Made by a program: the position numbers and the translations under genes. The notes below the pieces were generated by a model. It had not been told where the DNA came from and made no database searches. It worked only from the letters and a program-made list of their open reading frames with translations. Of a stretch of DNA of 64,000 nt, positions 49,384 to 56,706 are shown one piece after another. Each line of letters opens with the position of its first letter. The stretch's first letter is position 1. Origin of the DNA: Thalassococcus_A lentus (lineage in GTDB: Bacteria > Pseudomonadota > Alphaproteobacteria > Rhodobacterales > Rhodobacteraceae). Location: positions 124,001 through 188,000 of the forward strand of contig NZ_JAQIOY010000003.1 of the NCBI RefSeq assembly GCF_028023555.1. Direction: 5' to 3'.

Positions 49384-51414
49384 ATGACGCTTCAGGGAGT
49401 ATGCAGTTTTGCCCAGGGTGAATGGGTTTCACCGGGCGAGCACACAAGACGCATTGCTGATGCGGTCACGGGGCAGGATTTTGCCGAAGCCGGTGGCGCT
49501 TCGCTTGATTTCGCGGAAATGCGCCGCTGGGCCAGACAGAACGGCGGGAACGCTCTGCGCACCATGACGTTTCATGATCGTGCCCGCATGCTCAAAGCGC
49601 TGGCGCTATATCTGGGAGAGCGGAAACAAGCGCTCTATGATCTGTCCTATCGGACCGGTGCGACGCTGGCCGATAGCAAGATCGACATTGATGGCGGGAT
49701 CGGCACGATGCTGGTTATCGCCTCCAAGGGTCGCCGCGAGATGCCGGACTCCCAAGTCTATTTGGATGGCGATGTGGAACAGCTGTCCCGTGGCGGGACG
49801 TTTCTGGGCCAGCATATCTGCACCCCACTGCGCGGGGTTGCTGTGCATATCAATGCTTTCAATTTTCCGGTCTGGGGCATGTTGGAGAAACTGGCGCCCA
49901 CGCTATTGGCGGGCATGCCGGCCATCGTAAAGCCAGCGACAGACAGCTGCTATGTCACCGAGGCCTGCGTCCGTATGATGTTGGACAGTGGTCTTTTGCC
50001 CGAGGGCGCATTGCAATTGGTGACTGGCGGCTTGGGCGATCTTCTCGACCGTTTGGATTGTCAGGATGTGGTTAGCTTTACCGGTTCGGCTGAAACGGCC
50101 TTCAAGCTGCGGTCAAACCCGCATCTGTTGCGCGAGTCGGTCCGCTTCGTCGCCGAACAGGATAGCCTTAACGCATCGGTTCTGGGTCCCGACGCGGTTC
50201 CGGGAACGCCTGAATTTGATTTGTTCGTTAAGGAAGCCCATCGCGAGATGACGGCAAAGGCCGGGCAGAAGTGTACCGCGATCCGCCGGATCATCGCGCC
50301 TGACGCGCATGTCCCGGCATTGATCGCTGCGCTTTCTCAAAAGCTGACCGACACGCGGATCGGGGCGCCTGATCTGGAAACGACCCGAATGGGGGCGCTG
50401 ATTTCAAACAAACAACGCGCTGATGTTCTGGCCAAGCTGGAATTGTTGGGACCAGAAACCGAACGCGTTTGTGGCGATCCGCAGAACTTTGATGTGGATG
50501 GGGCTGATGCCTCCGAAGGGGCCTTTCTGCCGCCGGTACTGCTGTATTGTGCAAACCCGGATGCGGCGCAGCGGGTTCACGACACCGAAGCCTTTGGTCC
50601 GGTATCCACGGTTATGGGGTATCAGGACCTGGAGCATGCCATGGCTTTGGTGAACCGAGGGGGTGGCAGTCTCGTGGCCTCGGTTGTCACCGGCGATGGA
50701 GACGTCGCACGGCAGGTCGCGTTGTCCGCCGGTGCGTTTCATGGCCGACTTTATTTCAACAATGCAACCTCGATGAAGGAAAGCACAGGGCACGGATCGC
50801 CACTGCCTCATATGGTGCACGGCGGGCCGGGTCGGGCCGGGGGCGGCGAAGAGCTTGGCGGTGTGCGGGGCGTTATGCATTACATGCAGCGCACGGCGAT
50901 TCAGGGCAGCCCGGACATATTGACGGCGATTGGCGGCACCTGGTTTCCCGGCGCGCGTGAAACAGAGCGCGATACACATCCCTTTACGCGTCGCTACGGT
51001 GATCTGCAGATCGGCGACACGCTGCAGACCGCAAGCCGGGAAATCACGCTGGAGGATGTCGAACACTTCGCAAAGTTCACGGGCGACACATTCTATGCGC
51101 ACATGGACGAAGAGGCCGCCAAGCGAAATCCGTTCTTTCCCGGACGCGTTGCGCACGGTTACCTGCTCTTGTCATTTGCAGCGGGCTTGTTCGTTCAACC
51201 GGACGAAGGACCGGTTCTGGCCAACACAGGCTTGGAAAACCTGCGGTTCATGAAGCCGGTTCGGCCGGGTGCTCATCTGAAGGTGCGATTGACGGTCAAG
51301 AAGAAAACACCGCGGACCGACAGTTATGGTGAAGTGCGCTGGGACGTGCAGTTGCGGGATCAGGACGACGATGTCGTTGGCGAATACGATCTGCTGACAA
51401 TGGTCGCATTCTGA
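49384..51414 (+). CDS. paaZ: Bifunctional oxepin-CoA hydrolase/semialdehyde dehydrogenase
   Basis: PaaZ opens the oxepin-CoA ring and oxidises the resulting aldehyde in phenylacetate catabolism. The 676-residue protein has an N-terminal ALDH domain (about 1-520) with VVSFTGSAETAFKLR and the Cys motif KAGQKCTAIRRI. A C-terminal MaoC-like hydratase follows (about 540-676) with FAKFTGDTFYAHMDEEAAKR and GRVAHGYLLLSFAAGLF. ATG 49384 follows a GAGAGGA site. The other paa genes are not nearby. It follows the hpa operon but is probably transcribed separately. Confidence 0.95.
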   Translation: MTLQGVCSFAQGEWVSPGEHTRRIADAVTGQDFAEAGGASLDFAEMRRWARQNGGNALRTMTFHDRARMLKALALYLGERKQALYDLSYRTGATLADSKIDIDGGIGTMLVIASKGRREMPDSQVYLDGDVEQLSRGGTFLGQHICTPLRGVAVHINAFNFPVWGMLEKLAPTLLAGMPAIVKPATDSCYVTEACVRMMLDSGLLPEGALQLVTGGLGDLLDRLDCQDVVSFTGSAETAFKLRSNPHLLRESVRFVAEQDSLNASVLGPDAVPGTPEFDLFVKEAHREMTAKAGQKCTAIRRIIAPDAHVPALIAALSQKLTDTRIGAPDLETTRMGALISNKQRADVLAKLELLGPETERVCGDPQNFDVDGADASEGAFLPPVLLYCANPDAAQRVHDTEAFGPVSTVMGYQDLEHAMALVNRGGGSLVASVVTGDGDVARQVALSAGAFHGRLYFNNATSMKESTGHGSPLPHMVHGGPGRAGGGEELGGVRGVMHYMQRTAIQGSPDILTAIGGTWFPGARETERDTHPFTRRYGDLQIGDTLQTASREITLEDVEHFAKFTGDTFYAHMDEEAAKRNPFFPGRVAHGYLLLSFAAGLFVQPDEGPVLANTGLENLRFMKPVRPGAHLKVRLTVKKKTPRTDSYGEVRWDVQLRDQDDDVVGEYDLLTMVAF

Positions 51415-51442
51415 CCCTCTCCCAACGAGGGGGCGGGCGTGA

Positions 51443-52156
51443 TCAAACCACTTCGATCACGCCTTTGTCGATGGCCAGCATGTAGCCGCGCCGCGCGATA
51501 TTCTTGACCAGCAATTCGCTGACCAACTGATTGCCCAAACCATCGCGCAGGCGTTTGATCCGTGTGGCGCCCGCGGCTTCCTCGCAGTCCCCCTCGGAGC
51601 GTCCGGAAATGACGGATTCGATCTGTGCGCCGGTCATCATTTCGTCATCCATGCGTGCCTCGGCCAGAACGGCGAGAGTTTCCATCATCGCGTCGGTCAG
51701 CTTGAACCCCATTGTGTTTAGGTACACTGTGTTTTCTTCGCGGCTGATGATGAGTGAGCTGACCTGAATGCCAGAGCGTTCGATCTGGGCCATGCGGCGG
51801 TTCAAAGCGACGAGCATCACGAGAAACACCAACGCCGCGATCAGCAGGGCTGCCGAAAACACCAGCAGCACGAAGATCACCAAACGGTAGCTGGCCAGAA
51901 CTTCGGCAAAGCTGGTTCCCGACTGCGCCAGGATTTCCAGAAGTTTCACTTCGGCCTGACTGGTCAGATCGTCATTCTCGACAAAGATCCGTTCAACTCT
52001 GGAGTTGAAGGCATCCCCATCAGGAAGGGTCAAAAGCAATCCGGCGCCGGCAAGTCCCAGAATGACAACGATCGCGACAATACCGATTGTCACGATCCTG
52101 CTGCCAGATCTGCGGTTAACGGCTACGTCAGAATCGGAGGTAAAAGTCACCGGCAT
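51443..52156 (-). CDS. Two-helix membrane protein with C-terminal winged-helix
   Basis: A 237-residue protein with two hydrophobic segments (VTIGIVAIVVILGLAGAGLL, about 22-41, and LVIFVLLVFSAALLIAALVF, about 92-111) enclosing a periplasmic loop. The cytoplasmic part (about 125-237) resembles a response-regulator-type winged helix, with EEAAGATRIKRLRDGLGNQL and SELLVKNIARRGYMLAIDKG. It could be a membrane-tethered transcription regulator of the ToxR/CadC general type, with the DNA-binding domain C-terminal. The gene start overlaps the end of the secreted protein gene by 29 bp. Confidence 0.7.
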   Translation of the reverse strand: MPVTFTSDSDVAVNRRSGSRIVTIGIVAIVVILGLAGAGLLLTLPDGDAFNSRVERIFVENDDLTSQAEVKLLEILAQSGTSFAEVLASYRLVIFVLLVFSAALLIAALVFLVMLVALNRRMAQIERSGIQVSSLIISREENTVYLNTMGFKLTDAMMETLAVLAEARMDDEMMTGAQIESVISGRSEGDCEEAAGATRIKRLRDGLGNQLVSELLVKNIARRGYMLAIDKGVIEVV

Positions 52157-52421
52157 TTGCCCTTTTCTTGACAGACGGAGTTTTGTCGGACAGGCCGACG
52201 ATGTTCAGCAGGGTCCAGCCACCGGCATCCAGTCGTGAACTTGCGGCGCGCGCGGCGGCTTTTTTACCCGGACAGTCGCCGTTTAGCGAAAGTACGCCGT
52301 AGTGCAGCCTGAGTGGGCTGTCCTGCTTTGCCTTGTACTCGACATAGCAGTCCGCTGCAGCCGCATTTGGCAAGGTCGTGGCGGCAAGCGCCAATGAGAG
52401 TGTAACGATGAGTGTTTTCAT
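52128..52421 (-). CDS. Small secreted protein, unknown function
   Basis: A 97-residue product with a signal peptide (MKTLIVTLSLALAATTLPNA, cleavage near AAA-DC). The mature part has two cysteines (DCYVEY and GDCPGK), perhaps disulfide-bonded. It lies upstream of, and overlaps, the membrane winged-helix gene, so a sensor or modulator role for that protein is possible. No family was recognised. Confidence 0.65.
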   Translation of the reverse strand: MKTLIVTLSLALAATTLPNAAAADCYVEYKAKQDSPLRLHYGVLSLNGDCPGKKAAARAASSRLDAGGWTLLNIVGLSDKTPSVKKRANAGDFYLRF

Positions 52422-52596
52422 GTGGCCAGAGTGATCCGTGTGCCTTTGAAATTCAATAACAATGCTTGGTTCGTAGTCCGGCTATTCAATAGCCACGGGC
52501 CGTTATTGCCTGATTTTTGGGAAAGAGACGAGTGTGGGATCAGGCGCTGTCTGTAGCGCGTCCACACTTAACACATGAACCGAAAGGACCTGTCTC

Positions 52597-53058
52597 ATGT
52601 CTCGTAAATTCATCACTGGCGTTCTTGTCGTCGCTGCAACCATCACGGCATTTGCCGCGGCCCCGGCGCGCGCTGACAACGACGATCTCAAGCGATTTGT
52701 CGGTGCAGCAGCCACCTTGTATCTGCTGGGTCGTGCAATCGAGCATGCCGGTGACAATGGCTATACCGTCCGCACTCACGGCTATGTCCACAATGGCCAT
52801 GGCGCGCACAATGGGCATGGCTATGTTCCGCGGCCCCGTCACAATGTGCGTCCGCCACTTCCACGAAAGTGTCTGGTGCGTGTGAACAAGCCTTGGACGA
52901 AATACGCGCTTGGTGCGGGATGCCTGAAAAACAGCTACCGCGCTTTTAACAAGCTTCCCCAGCGCTGTGCGATGCAGATCCAACGCAAGAAGGGCAAAGC
53001 CTGGGGCTATGCCGCACGCTGCCTCTTGCGCAGTGGCTACAAACTTGCCCGTCACTGA
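52597..53058 (+). CDS. Secreted His/Gly-rich repeat protein
   Basis: A 153-residue protein with a signal peptide (MSRKFITGVLVVAATITAFA, then AAPARADNDD). A His-Gly-Asn repeat tract (TRTHGYVHNGHGAHNGHGYV-like, about residues 60-75) is followed by a basic C-terminal domain with four cysteines. The His/Gly tract could bind metal. It is flanked by AT-rich intergenic sequence and has a GAAAGG site upstream. Function unknown. Confidence 0.65.
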   Translation: MSRKFITGVLVVAATITAFAAAPARADNDDLKRFVGAAATLYLLGRAIEHAGDNGYTVRTHGYVHNGHGAHNGHGYVPRPRHNVRPPLPRKCLVRVNKPWTKYALGAGCLKNSYRAFNKLPQRCAMQIQRKKGKAWGYAARCLLRSGYKLARH

Positions 53059-53180
53059 TTGAGCTGCCTGAAACCGGATACTGGGCCCTTGCTGTGCGAG
53101 GGCCCATTTCTTTGGATTGGTTGTGCAGTGGTGATGGTCAACCCATGGACTTGGGCGCACACAGCGCTTATCTGCGAAGC

Positions 53181-53657
53181 ATGGCCAAGAAACCAGCAAC
53201 AGACCCGAACTATAAGGTAATCGCCGAGAACCGGCGGGCGCGCTTCGACTATGCGATCGAAGACGATATCGAGTGTGGGATCATTCTGCAGGGCTCTGAG
53301 GTTAAATCTCTGCGCGAGAATTCGGCCAACATTGCTGAAAGCTATGCAACGGTTGACGAAGGCGAGCTGTGGCTCGTGAATTCCTACATTGCGCCTTATG
53401 ACCGCGCCATGTTCAGCCATGAAGAACGCCGGCGCCGTAAACTTCTTGTCTCGCGGCGCGAACTGTCCCGTCTATGGAATGATACGCAGCGCAAGGGCAT
53501 GACCATCGTGCCGCTGGTGCTCTACTTTAACCACAAGGGCATCGCCAAGCTGAAGATCGGCATCGCCAAAGGCAAAAAGACCGTCGACAAACGCGAGACC
53601 GAAGCCAAGCGCGACTGGAGCCGCCAGAAACAACGCTTGCTCAAGCAAAACAGCTAA
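53181..53657 (+). CDS. smpB: SsrA-binding protein SmpB
   Basis: SmpB carries tmRNA to stalled ribosomes for trans-translation. The start ATG 53181 gives MAKKPATDPNYKVIAENRRA, then ARFDYAIEDDIECGIILQGS, EVKSLRENSANIAESYATVD and the C-terminal KRETEAKRDWSRQKQRLLKQ. The 158-residue length is normal. Upstream in-frame ATG codons at 53094 and 53142 do not fit the family. No ssrA gene is seen in the window. Confidence 0.97.
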   Translation: MAKKPATDPNYKVIAENRRARFDYAIEDDIECGIILQGSEVKSLRENSANIAESYATVDEGELWLVNSYIAPYDRAMFSHEERRRRKLLVSRRELSRLWNDTQRKGMTIVPLVLYFNHKGIAKLKIGIAKGKKTVDKRETEAKRDWSRQKQRLLKQNS

Positions 53658-53782
53658 GTTTCATGTGGCCCCTGCCAGCCGGGGAGAATCGGTAAAGACT
53701 TCCCACTACAGCGCTGGCTGCTTTCCCTTTAGGGTCTGCCACGTAAACCCGGACAAGCCGGGCAAAAGGGAAGGGAATACCT

Positions 53783-54070
53783 ATGGAACTGATTATTGGA
53801 CTGCTTTCGGGCGCTGTTGGCGGCAACGTAGCAGGTGGCCTGCTTAAGAACCTCAATCAGGGCACCTTGATCAATTCACTGTCCGGCATCGTGGGCGGTG
53901 GTCTGGGCGGCACGATCCTGTCGGCTCTGGGCGCTGGCGGTGTGGCCGAAGCAGCTGCGGGCGGCGGTATGGATATTGCGTCCATCCTCGGTCAGGTTGC
54001 CGGTGGCGGTGTTGGCGGCGGTGTTGTGCTGGCGGTTGTCGGCATGGTCCGCAACGCAATGGGCAAGTGA
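53783..54070 (+). CDS. Gly/Ala-rich hydrophobic small protein
   Basis: A 95-residue protein dominated by glycine-rich hydrophobic stretches (GLLSGAVGGNVAGGLLKNLN, then VAGGGVGGGVVLAVVGMVRN). It could form membrane-inserting hairpins or a glycine-zipper-type assembly. A GGAAGGGAA site precedes the ATG. The upstream leader can fold, with CCCGG/CCGGG and TTCCCTTT/AAAAGGGAA pairings that would include the ribosome binding site. Function unknown. Confidence 0.6.
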   Translation: MELIIGLLSGAVGGNVAGGLLKNLNQGTLINSLSGIVGGGLGGTILSALGAGGVAEAAAGGGMDIASILGQVAGGGVGGGVVLAVVGMVRNAMGK

Positions 54071-54135
54071 GTGCGTCTCGCTGGTTGAACCTTTGAAAAA
54101 AGGTCCATCAGCGGCATCTCATGTTGCAAGATTAG

Positions 54136-54183
54136 CCCCCGGGGACTATGGACAATTTCGTTCCTTAACCCCCGGGGGTTTTT
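54136..54183 (+). terminator. Terminator-like hairpin abutting the sseA start codon
   Basis: CCCCCGGGG (54136-54144) and CCCCGGGGG (54170-54178) form a perfect 9-bp stem followed by TTTTT (54179-54183), and the sseA ATG follows directly at 54184. It would end transcription from the upstream gene. The GGGGG of the stem is also the only Shine-Dalgarno-like sequence for sseA. Confidence 0.75.
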
Positions 54184-55056
54184 ATGTCTGCCGACGATCC
54201 CAAGACGCTGGTCTCGACCGAGTGGCTGGCGCAACATCTCAAAGACCCTGATCTGCGCATCCTTGATGCCAGCTGGTTCATGCCCGCCGAAGGGCGCGAC
54301 GCCAAGGCCGAGTATGACGCGGCCCACATCCCCGGCGCTCGATTTTTCGACATAGACGAAATTTCAGATTTGCGGTCCGAGTTGCCGCATATGGCGCCAC
54401 CCATCGAAAAGTTCATGTCCCGGATGCGGGCCATGGGGGTCGGCGACGGCCATCAGGTTGTTGTCTATGACGGGTCGGGGCTTTTTTCTGCGGCCCGGGT
54501 CTGGTGGCTCTTTCGCCTGATGGGGCAGGATGATGTTGCGGTGCTGGATGGTGGTCTGCCCAAATGGCTCGCTGAAGGCCGTCCGGTCGAAGACATGCCT
54601 CCGGTCATTCGCGATCGTCACATGACCGTGCGCCGTCAGGCGCATCTTGTGCGCGATGTGACACAGGTTTCGGCGGCCTCGAAACTGCGCGATATCGAGA
54701 TTGTCGATGCCCGCGCAGAAGCAAGGTTCCGCGGCGATGCGCCCGAGCCGCGCGAGGGGCTGCGCGCCGGTCACATCCCTGGCTCCAAGAACGTGCCGTT
54801 TACCAGTCTTCTGAAAGCCGACAAGACGATGAAAGCGCCGGCAGACTTGCGGGCCACGTTTGAGGGCGCTGGCGTCGATCTGTCCAAGCCCGTCATCACG
54901 ACCTGCGGGTCCGGCGTAACAGCCGCTGTGCTGGCTCTGGCAATGGAGCGTTTCGGCAAGAAAGATTACTCGCTTTACGATGGGTCTTGGACCGAATGGG
55001 GCCAATTCCCGACCCTGCCCGTTGAAACGGGCCCAGCCTCTTCCGGAGAAGACTGA
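54184..55056 (+). CDS. sseA: 3-mercaptopyruvate sulfurtransferase
   Basis: A 290-residue two-domain rhodanese. The N-terminal domain begins LVSTEWLAQHLKDPDLRILD. The C-terminal catalytic domain has the Cys loop TTCGSGVTAAVLALAMERF (about residue 240, the CGSGVTA form typical of mercaptopyruvate sulfurtransferases). It transfers sulfur from 3-mercaptopyruvate to thiols or cyanide. The stop overlaps the aminotransferase ATG. An aspartate/aromatic aminotransferase downstream could supply mercaptopyruvate from cysteine. Confidence 0.93.
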   Translation: MSADDPKTLVSTEWLAQHLKDPDLRILDASWFMPAEGRDAKAEYDAAHIPGARFFDIDEISDLRSELPHMAPPIEKFMSRMRAMGVGDGHQVVVYDGSGLFSAARVWWLFRLMGQDDVAVLDGGLPKWLAEGRPVEDMPPVIRDRHMTVRRQAHLVRDVTQVSAASKLRDIEIVDARAEARFRGDAPEPREGLRAGHIPGSKNVPFTSLLKADKTMKAPADLRATFEGAGVDLSKPVITTCGSGVTAAVLALAMERFGKKDYSLYDGSWTEWGQFPTLPVETGPASSGED

Positions 55057-56240
55057 TGTTTGAAGCTCTCAAGCCGCAACCTGCTGACAAGATCCTCGCG
55101 CTGATGCAAGCCTACCGTGAGGATCCTCGCGACACCAAAGTTGATCTGGGTGTGGGTGTCTACAAAGATGCAAGTGGTCACACACCGATCATGCGGGCTG
55201 TCAAAGCAGCGGAAAAGCAGCTCTGGGAGGTCGAGACAACCAAGTCCTATACAGGACTTGCGGGCGACCCGGGCTATGCCGACGTGATGATCGATCTGAT
55301 CCTTGGCGATGCGGTTCCGCGCAGCACTGTCGCCGCCGCGGCGACGCCGGGGGGCACTGGGGCGTGTCGGCAGGGTTTCGACCTGATCAAGATGGCCAAT
55401 CCGAAGGCCCGGGTTTTCGTTTCCAACCCGACCTGGCCCAATCACCTGTCGATCCTGAAGCATATGAACATGGAGATGGTTCCTTATCGCTATTTCGACG
55501 ATGAAACACGCGGTGTGGATTGTGATGGGATGATGGCGGATCTGGCGAATGTCCAAGCTGGGGATGTTGTTCTCTTGCATGGCTGCTGCCACAATCCAAC
55601 TGGTGCGAACCTGAATCTGTCAGAGTGGAAACTTGTCGTCGAACACTTGAATAAAACAGGTGCGGTTCCGATGATCGATATCGCTTATCAGGGTTTTGGC
55701 GATGGTCTTGAAGAAGACGCGCAAGGCGTGCGTCTCGTGGCTGGCAACTGCCCTGAGGTCCTGATTGCGGCGTCCTGTTCCAAGAACTTCGGCATCTATC
55801 GCGAACGTGCGGGCCTGCTTATGGCCGTGTGCAGCGATCCGGACCGAGGCGCGCTGAACCAGCAAACGCTCAATTTCCTGAACCGCCAGAACTATTCGTT
55901 TCCACCAGATCATGGTGCGCGTCTTGTCACGATGGTGCTGAATGATCCGGCCCTGCGTGCGGATTGGGCGACTGAACTGGAAGAAGTACGCCTGTCCATG
56001 CTGGGCCTGCGCGAGCAATTGGCCAGTGAATTGCAGCGTTTGTCCGGGTCTGACCGCTTTGGCTTTATCGCACAGCACCGTGGTATGTTCTCACGTCTTG
56101 GTGCGAGCCCTGATCAGGTTGAGGCGATGCGGCGTGACAGTGCGATCTACATGGTGGGCGACTCGCGTCTGAATATTGCGGGCCTGAACGCGTCGACTGT
56201 GCCAATTCTGGCCGAAGCAATCATCAAGGCGGGGGTGTAA
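55056..56240 (+). CDS. Aromatic/aspartate aminotransferase (class I)
   Basis: A 394-residue PLP aminotransferase of the AspC/TyrB branch. Motifs are DKILALMQAYREDPRDTKVD, VDLGVGVYKDASGHTPIMRA-like and the Asn/Asp/Tyr PLP set in LHGCCHNPTGANL and MIDIAYQGFG. The catalytic Lys is in AASCSKNFGIYRERAG (about residue 240). It overlaps sseA by 1 bp. It probably transaminates aromatic amino acids, aspartate or cysteine sulfinate/cysteine. Confidence 0.92.
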   Translation: MFEALKPQPADKILALMQAYREDPRDTKVDLGVGVYKDASGHTPIMRAVKAAEKQLWEVETTKSYTGLAGDPGYADVMIDLILGDAVPRSTVAAAATPGGTGACRQGFDLIKMANPKARVFVSNPTWPNHLSILKHMNMEMVPYRYFDDETRGVDCDGMMADLANVQAGDVVLLHGCCHNPTGANLNLSEWKLVVEHLNKTGAVPMIDIAYQGFGDGLEEDAQGVRLVAGNCPEVLIAASCSKNFGIYRERAGLLMAVCSDPDRGALNQQTLNFLNRQNYSFPPDHGARLVTMVLNDPALRADWATELEEVRLSMLGLREQLASELQRLSGSDRFGFIAQHRGMFSRLGASPDQVEAMRRDSAIYMVGDSRLNIAGLNASTVPILAEAIIKAGV

Positions 56241-56309
56241 CGGCGATACGGCGCTCGCTGCAGGCAGCATCGCCCCGCCCGCCGTCCCATCGCGCCCGGT
56301 GATGTCAGG

Positions 56310-56654
56310 TCATCCGTGGCAGGCGATGCTATCGTCTGGTGCCTGATCCCGGTCATGCATGCCGTAGTCGCGCATCACGTGGCAGACTTTCAGATGATAG
56401 TCGTCAAAGATGCGCGCGCGGCCCTTGGATTGTGCGTTGCGATGCGCGGCAAGCTTGCGCCAGCGCATAACTGCGGCCTCGTCTTCGAAGAAACTGATCG
56501 ACAAAAGCTTGTCCGGGTTTGTGAGGCTTTGGAACCGTTCGACGCTGATGAAGCCTTCCATATCCTGCGCAAGGGGTTTCATCTCGGCAGCGATGTCGAG
56601 GTAGTTCGGCATCATCCCGTTTTTTGGAATGACTTCGAAAATGATGGCTATCAT
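56310..56654 (-). CDS. Antibiotic biosynthesis monooxygenase (ABM) domain protein
   Basis: A 114-residue small dimeric alpha/beta-barrel-fold protein, starting MIAIIFEVIPKNGMMPNYLD with an AGGAG site. ABM signature residues are in VERFQSLTNPDKLLSISFFE and HRNAQSKGRARIFDDYHLKV. Such proteins include heme-degrading and quinol monooxygenases, but most are uncharacterised. It lies just downstream of dnaE2 on the same strand. Confidence 0.82.
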   Translation of the reverse strand: MIAIIFEVIPKNGMMPNYLDIAAEMKPLAQDMEGFISVERFQSLTNPDKLLSISFFEDEAAVMRWRKLAAHRNAQSKGRARIFDDYHLKVCHVMRDYGMHDRDQAPDDSIACHG

Positions 56655-56706
56655 GGCATGACTCCTGGGCTGATGTGCTTTGGCTCGCATGATGTGGGCG
56701 TTTCCG

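Noticed and set aside
54071..54183. SAM-type riboswitch upstream of sseA
   Set aside because: I could not match the leader to SAM-II, SAM-V or SAM/SAH consensus elements; only a terminator-like stem is clear.
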